A DNA stretch of 64,000 nt, taken from RYN-230 sp963717125 (GTDB lineage: Bacteria > Actinomycetota > Actinomycetes > Streptosporangiales > Streptosporangiaceae). Within the stretch, counting starts at the first letter, position 1, and each line of letters opens with the position of its first letter. Below are positions 61,842 to 64,000 of the stretch, piece by piece. The notes under the pieces were generated by a model. The model did no database searches and was not told the DNA's origin. It saw only the letters and a program-made list of their open reading frames with translations. The stretch covers positions 248,001-312,000 of the forward strand of contig CAVQVG010000019.1 of assembly GCA_963717125.1 (NCBI GenBank), in the 5' to 3' direction. The position numbers and the translations under genes were made by a program.

Positions 61842-63518
61842 GTGCAGCCCACCACCATCCCCGCGGCGCTGGCCCAGGCGGCCCGGGATCACCCGGACGC
61901 GCCCGCGCTCGCCGAGCCGGGTGGCCCGCGGCTCAGCTGGCGCGACGTGCACGAGCAGGCCAGCACCGTCAGCCGGGCGCTGATCGCCTCCGGGATCGGC
62001 CCCGGCGACCGGGTGGCGCTGTGCTCCCCGAACACGCATCACTGGGTACTCGCCGCGCTCGGCGCGCTCAGTGCCGGCGCCACGCTGGTCCCGGTCAGCA
62101 CCCGGTTCACCGGCCATGAGGCGCTCGACGTGATCAGCCGCAGCGGGTCCCGGGTGCTGTTCGTGGCCGGCTGCTTCCTCGGCACCGACCGGCTAGCCGA
62201 GCTGCGCGCCGCGGCCCGGGAGACCCCCATCATGCCGAACGCCCTCCAGTTGCCCTCGCTGGACCGGCTGGAACTCGCCGTGCGGGTGCCGGTGGAAACA
62301 GTGTTGCCCCGGGGGGACGACCCCCCGGAACCCCCCGATCGCCGCTACGCGCCGAGGCCGGCACAGCCGGCCGTGCGGGCTGAGGTGATCGACTGGGCCG
62401 GGTTCTTGCAGCGGGCTGGCGACGTTCCGGTGGCGGACGCGGAAGCACGGGCCGCGGCCGTGAGCCCGGACGACATCAGCGACATCCTGTTCACGTCCGG
62501 CACCACCGGGCAGAGCAAAGGCGCGATGAGCAGTCACCAGCAGGCCCTGGGCGTGGCCGCGGCCTGGGCCGACTGCGGCGGGCTGAGCAGCGCGGACCGC
62601 TACCTGGTGATCAACCCGTTCTTCCACAGTTTCGGCTACAAGGCGGGCATCCTGGCCTGCCTGCTCACCGGGGCGGTCATCGTGCCGCAGCCGGTGTTCG
62701 ACGCGGGGGAAGCGATGCGGCTGATCGAGGCGGAGCGGATCACCGTGCTGCCCGGCGCGCCCACGCTGTACCAGACGATCCTGGACCACCCGGACCGGGA
62801 CCGCTGCGACCTGTCCAGCTTGCGGCTCGCGGTCACCGGCGCGGCCATCGTGCCGGTGGCGCTGGTCGAGCGGATGCGCCGGGAGCTGAGCTTTCGCACC
62901 GTGCTCACCGCGTACGGGCTGACCGAGGCGGTGGTGGCCACGATGTGCCGGCCGGGGGACGACCCGGAGACGGTGGCCCGCACGTCGGGCCGGGCCGCGG
63001 CCGGCTTCGAGGTCCGGGTGGCCGGGCCGGACGGGCGGGCGGCCGGGCCGGGCGAGCCAGGCGAGATCCTGCTCCGGGGGCCGAACCTGATGGTCGGCTA
63101 CCTGGATGACCCGGCTGCGACCCAGGCCGCCATCGACTCCGGCGGCTGGCTGCACACCGGCGACATCGGCCACGTCGACGAGGCCGGCTACCTCACCATC
63201 ACCGACCGGCTCAAGGACATGTACGTGTGCGGCGGGTTCAACGTCTACCCAGCCGAGGTGGAGCAGGCGCTGGCCCGGCTGGACGGGGTAGCCGAGTCGG
63301 CGGTGATCGGGGTGGCCGACCCGCGGCTGGGCGAGGTGGGCAAGGCGTTCGTGGTCACCCGCCCCGGCTATGCGCTGGACGCGGACCAGGTGCTGGCGTT
63401 CTGCGGCCAGCGGCTGGCTAATTACAAGGTGCCCAGGCAGGTGGAGTTCTGCGCGGCGCTGCCGCGCAACGCCGCGGGCAAGACGCTCAAACGGGCGCTC
63501 AGGGAGGCAGCGGGATGA
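61842..63518 (+). CDS. fadD3: FadD3-type HIP-CoA ligase with repeat-derived insertion
   Basis: 558 residues from GTG 61842, with GGGAGGAG upstream. VALCSPNTHHWVLAALGALS, AMP motif ILFTSGTTGQSKGAMSSHQQ, FFHSFGYKAGILACLLTGAV, LTAYGLTEAVVATMCRPGDD, GWLHTGDIGHVDEAGYLTIT and KDMYVCGGFNVYPAEVEQAL match FadD3 (Rv3561). FadD3 adds CoA to HIP, giving the effector HIP-CoA that relieves KstR2. Between VRVPVE and DWAGFLQRAG lies an extra segment (TVLPRGDDPPEPPDRRYAPR) encoded by the dispersed G6/C6 repeat; mycobacterial FadD3 is about 50 residues shorter. The insert keeps the frame and falls in a loop before the AMP motif. Confidence 0.9.
   Translation: MQPTTIPAALAQAARDHPDAPALAEPGGPRLSWRDVHEQASTVSRALIASGIGPGDRVALCSPNTHHWVLAALGALSAGATLVPVSTRFTGHEALDVISRSGSRVLFVAGCFLGTDRLAELRAAARETPIMPNALQLPSLDRLELAVRVPVETVLPRGDDPPEPPDRRYAPRPAQPAVRAEVIDWAGFLQRAGDVPVADAEARAAAVSPDDISDILFTSGTTGQSKGAMSSHQQALGVAAAWADCGGLSSADRYLVINPFFHSFGYKAGILACLLTGAVIVPQPVFDAGEAMRLIEAERITVLPGAPTLYQTILDHPDRDRCDLSSLRLAVTGAAIVPVALVERMRRELSFRTVLTAYGLTEAVVATMCRPGDDPETVARTSGRAAAGFEVRVAGPDGRAAGPGEPGEILLRGPNLMVGYLDDPAATQAAIDSGGWLHTGDIGHVDEAGYLTITDRLKDMYVCGGFNVYPAEVEQALARLDGVAESAVIGVADPRLGEVGKAFVVTRPGYALDADQVLAFCGQRLANYKVPRQVEFCAALPRNAAGKTLKRALREAAG
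62308..62353. repeat. Dispersed G6/C6 repeat, copy B, inside fadD3
   Basis: These 46 bases match the reverse complement of 14596-14640 with one substitution and one extra base. Here the repeat is translated in frame as PRGDDPPEPPDRRYA. Confidence 0.88.
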
Positions 63519-64000
63519 CCGGACCTGACGAGACTGGGCCTGATCAAACGGGGCTTGATCAGCCAGTACGTTACGAGCGGCGCGGGCCGGTCGCCGTGGT
63601 CACCATGAACCGGCCGCGCTACCGGAACGCGCAGAACTCCGCGATGACCTACGCGCTGGACGCGGCCTTCACCCGGGCGGTGAACGACGACGAGGTCACG
63701 GTGATCGTGCTGGCCGGCGCCGGTGATCACTTCAGCGCCGGGCACGACATCGGCACCCCGGGCCGGGACGTGGACCAGTCGTTCGACCGGCGCGCGGTGC
63801 TCTGGTGGGATCACGTGGGCAAGGCCGGCGCGGACGCCAGGTACGCCCGGGAGATGGAGGTCTACCTGGGCATGTGCCGCCGCTGGCGGGAGCTGCCCAA
63901 ACCGACTATCGCGATGGTGCAGGGCGCGTGCATCGCCGGCGGGCTGATGCTGGCCTGGTGCTGTGACCTGATCATCGCGGCCGACGACAGTTTCTTCGCC
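63515..64000 (+). CDS. Enoyl-CoA hydratase/isomerase family protein (3' truncated by window end)
   Basis: ATG 63515 overlaps the fadD3 stop by 4 bases; the frame is open to the window end (162 residues). The first ~18 residues are a TGPDETGPDQTGLDQ-type repeat. Crotonase motifs follow: YERRGPVAVVTMNRPRYRNA, VLAGAGDHFSAGHDIGTPGR and MVQGACIAGGLMLAWCCDLI. Co-transcription with fadD3 under KstR2 suggests a ring C/D step, but it is not echA20 and I cannot match it to a named paralog. Confidence 0.85.
   Translation, partial: MTGPDETGPDQTGLDQPVRYERRGPVAVVTMNRPRYRNAQNSAMTYALDAAFTRAVNDDEVTVIVLAGAGDHFSAGHDIGTPGRDVDQSFDRRAVLWWDHVGKAGADARYAREMEVYLGMCRRWRELPKPTIAMVQGACIAGGLMLAWCCDLIIAADDSFFA

Overview
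The window is 64 kb of very GC-rich DNA with strong third-position GC bias, GTG and TTG starts and many 1-4 base gene overlaps (ATGA, GTGA, TTGA). This is typical of an actinobacterial chromosome. Several gene blocks match the Mycobacterium/Rhodococcus sterol regulon closely, but the surroundings do not look mycobacterial: PucR, DUF917/oxoprolinase, a DUF574-type methyltransferase, a small WHVWRGIAGLLYARR protein, and many minisatellites. My best guess is a soil actinobacterium outside the mycolic-acid group; this is inference. No rRNA, tRNA, CRISPR array, prophage or insertion sequence was seen. Both ends cut through genes.

Left part (1-16 kb): the tail of a secreted glucodextranase-type module; a secreted peptidoglycan-binding protein; a leftward sugar-catabolic operon (two TIM-barrel isomerases, two Gfo/Idh oxidoreductases) divergent from a LacI regulator with two palindromic operators; an orphan NMT1-like lipoprotein; an SDR/TetR divergent pair with two palindromic operators; a DUF4232 exported protein; and an overlapping trio of glycosyltransferase, SGNH hydrolase and membrane fatty-acid desaturase.

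Middle left (14.6-24.8 kb): a PucR regulator faces a rightward run of a 71-residue protein, DUF917, hydantoinase/oxoprolinase and a complete family-5 ABC importer (binding protein, two permeases, two ATPases). This looks like uptake and processing of a hydantoin-like or modified peptide compound. The last cistron, overlapping by 4 bases, is a TetR regulator that closely resembles KstR2.

Right part (24.8-64 kb): a large steroid catabolic region. It contains the ring C/D set echA20-ipdA-ipdB-ipdC, fadA6, ipdF-fadE30 and fadD3. It also has the side-chain set fadE29/fadE28 (chsE2/chsE1), fadD19/echA19, DUF35-ltp4-ltp3, fadA5, two adjacent CYP125-type P450s, an Hsd4A-like SDR, an adhB-like alcohol dehydrogenase with an NTF2/ketosteroid-isomerase-like partner, and an aldehyde dehydrogenase. 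I found eight KstR-type boxes (TnnAACnnGTTnnA) and four KstR2-type boxes (AnCAAGnnCTTGnT) in the promoters. The ltp3/ltp4/fadD19 set suggests that plant sterols with C-24 branches are substrates. The kstR gene itself, mce4, ring A/B genes (kstD, kshAB, hsaABCD) and ltp2/chsH1/chsH2 are not in the window. Interleaved non-steroid genes include a Ser/Thr kinase with a membrane partner, an amidase, a secreted Leu/Asn-rich protein, an aminotransferase IV, an M55 peptidase and a methyltransferase.

Genome-level oddities: five genes carry single frame changes in G/C runs or short repeats; many genes have in-frame tandem repeats near an end; four families of paired dispersed inverted or GC-rich repeats occur, one inserted in frame inside fadD3.
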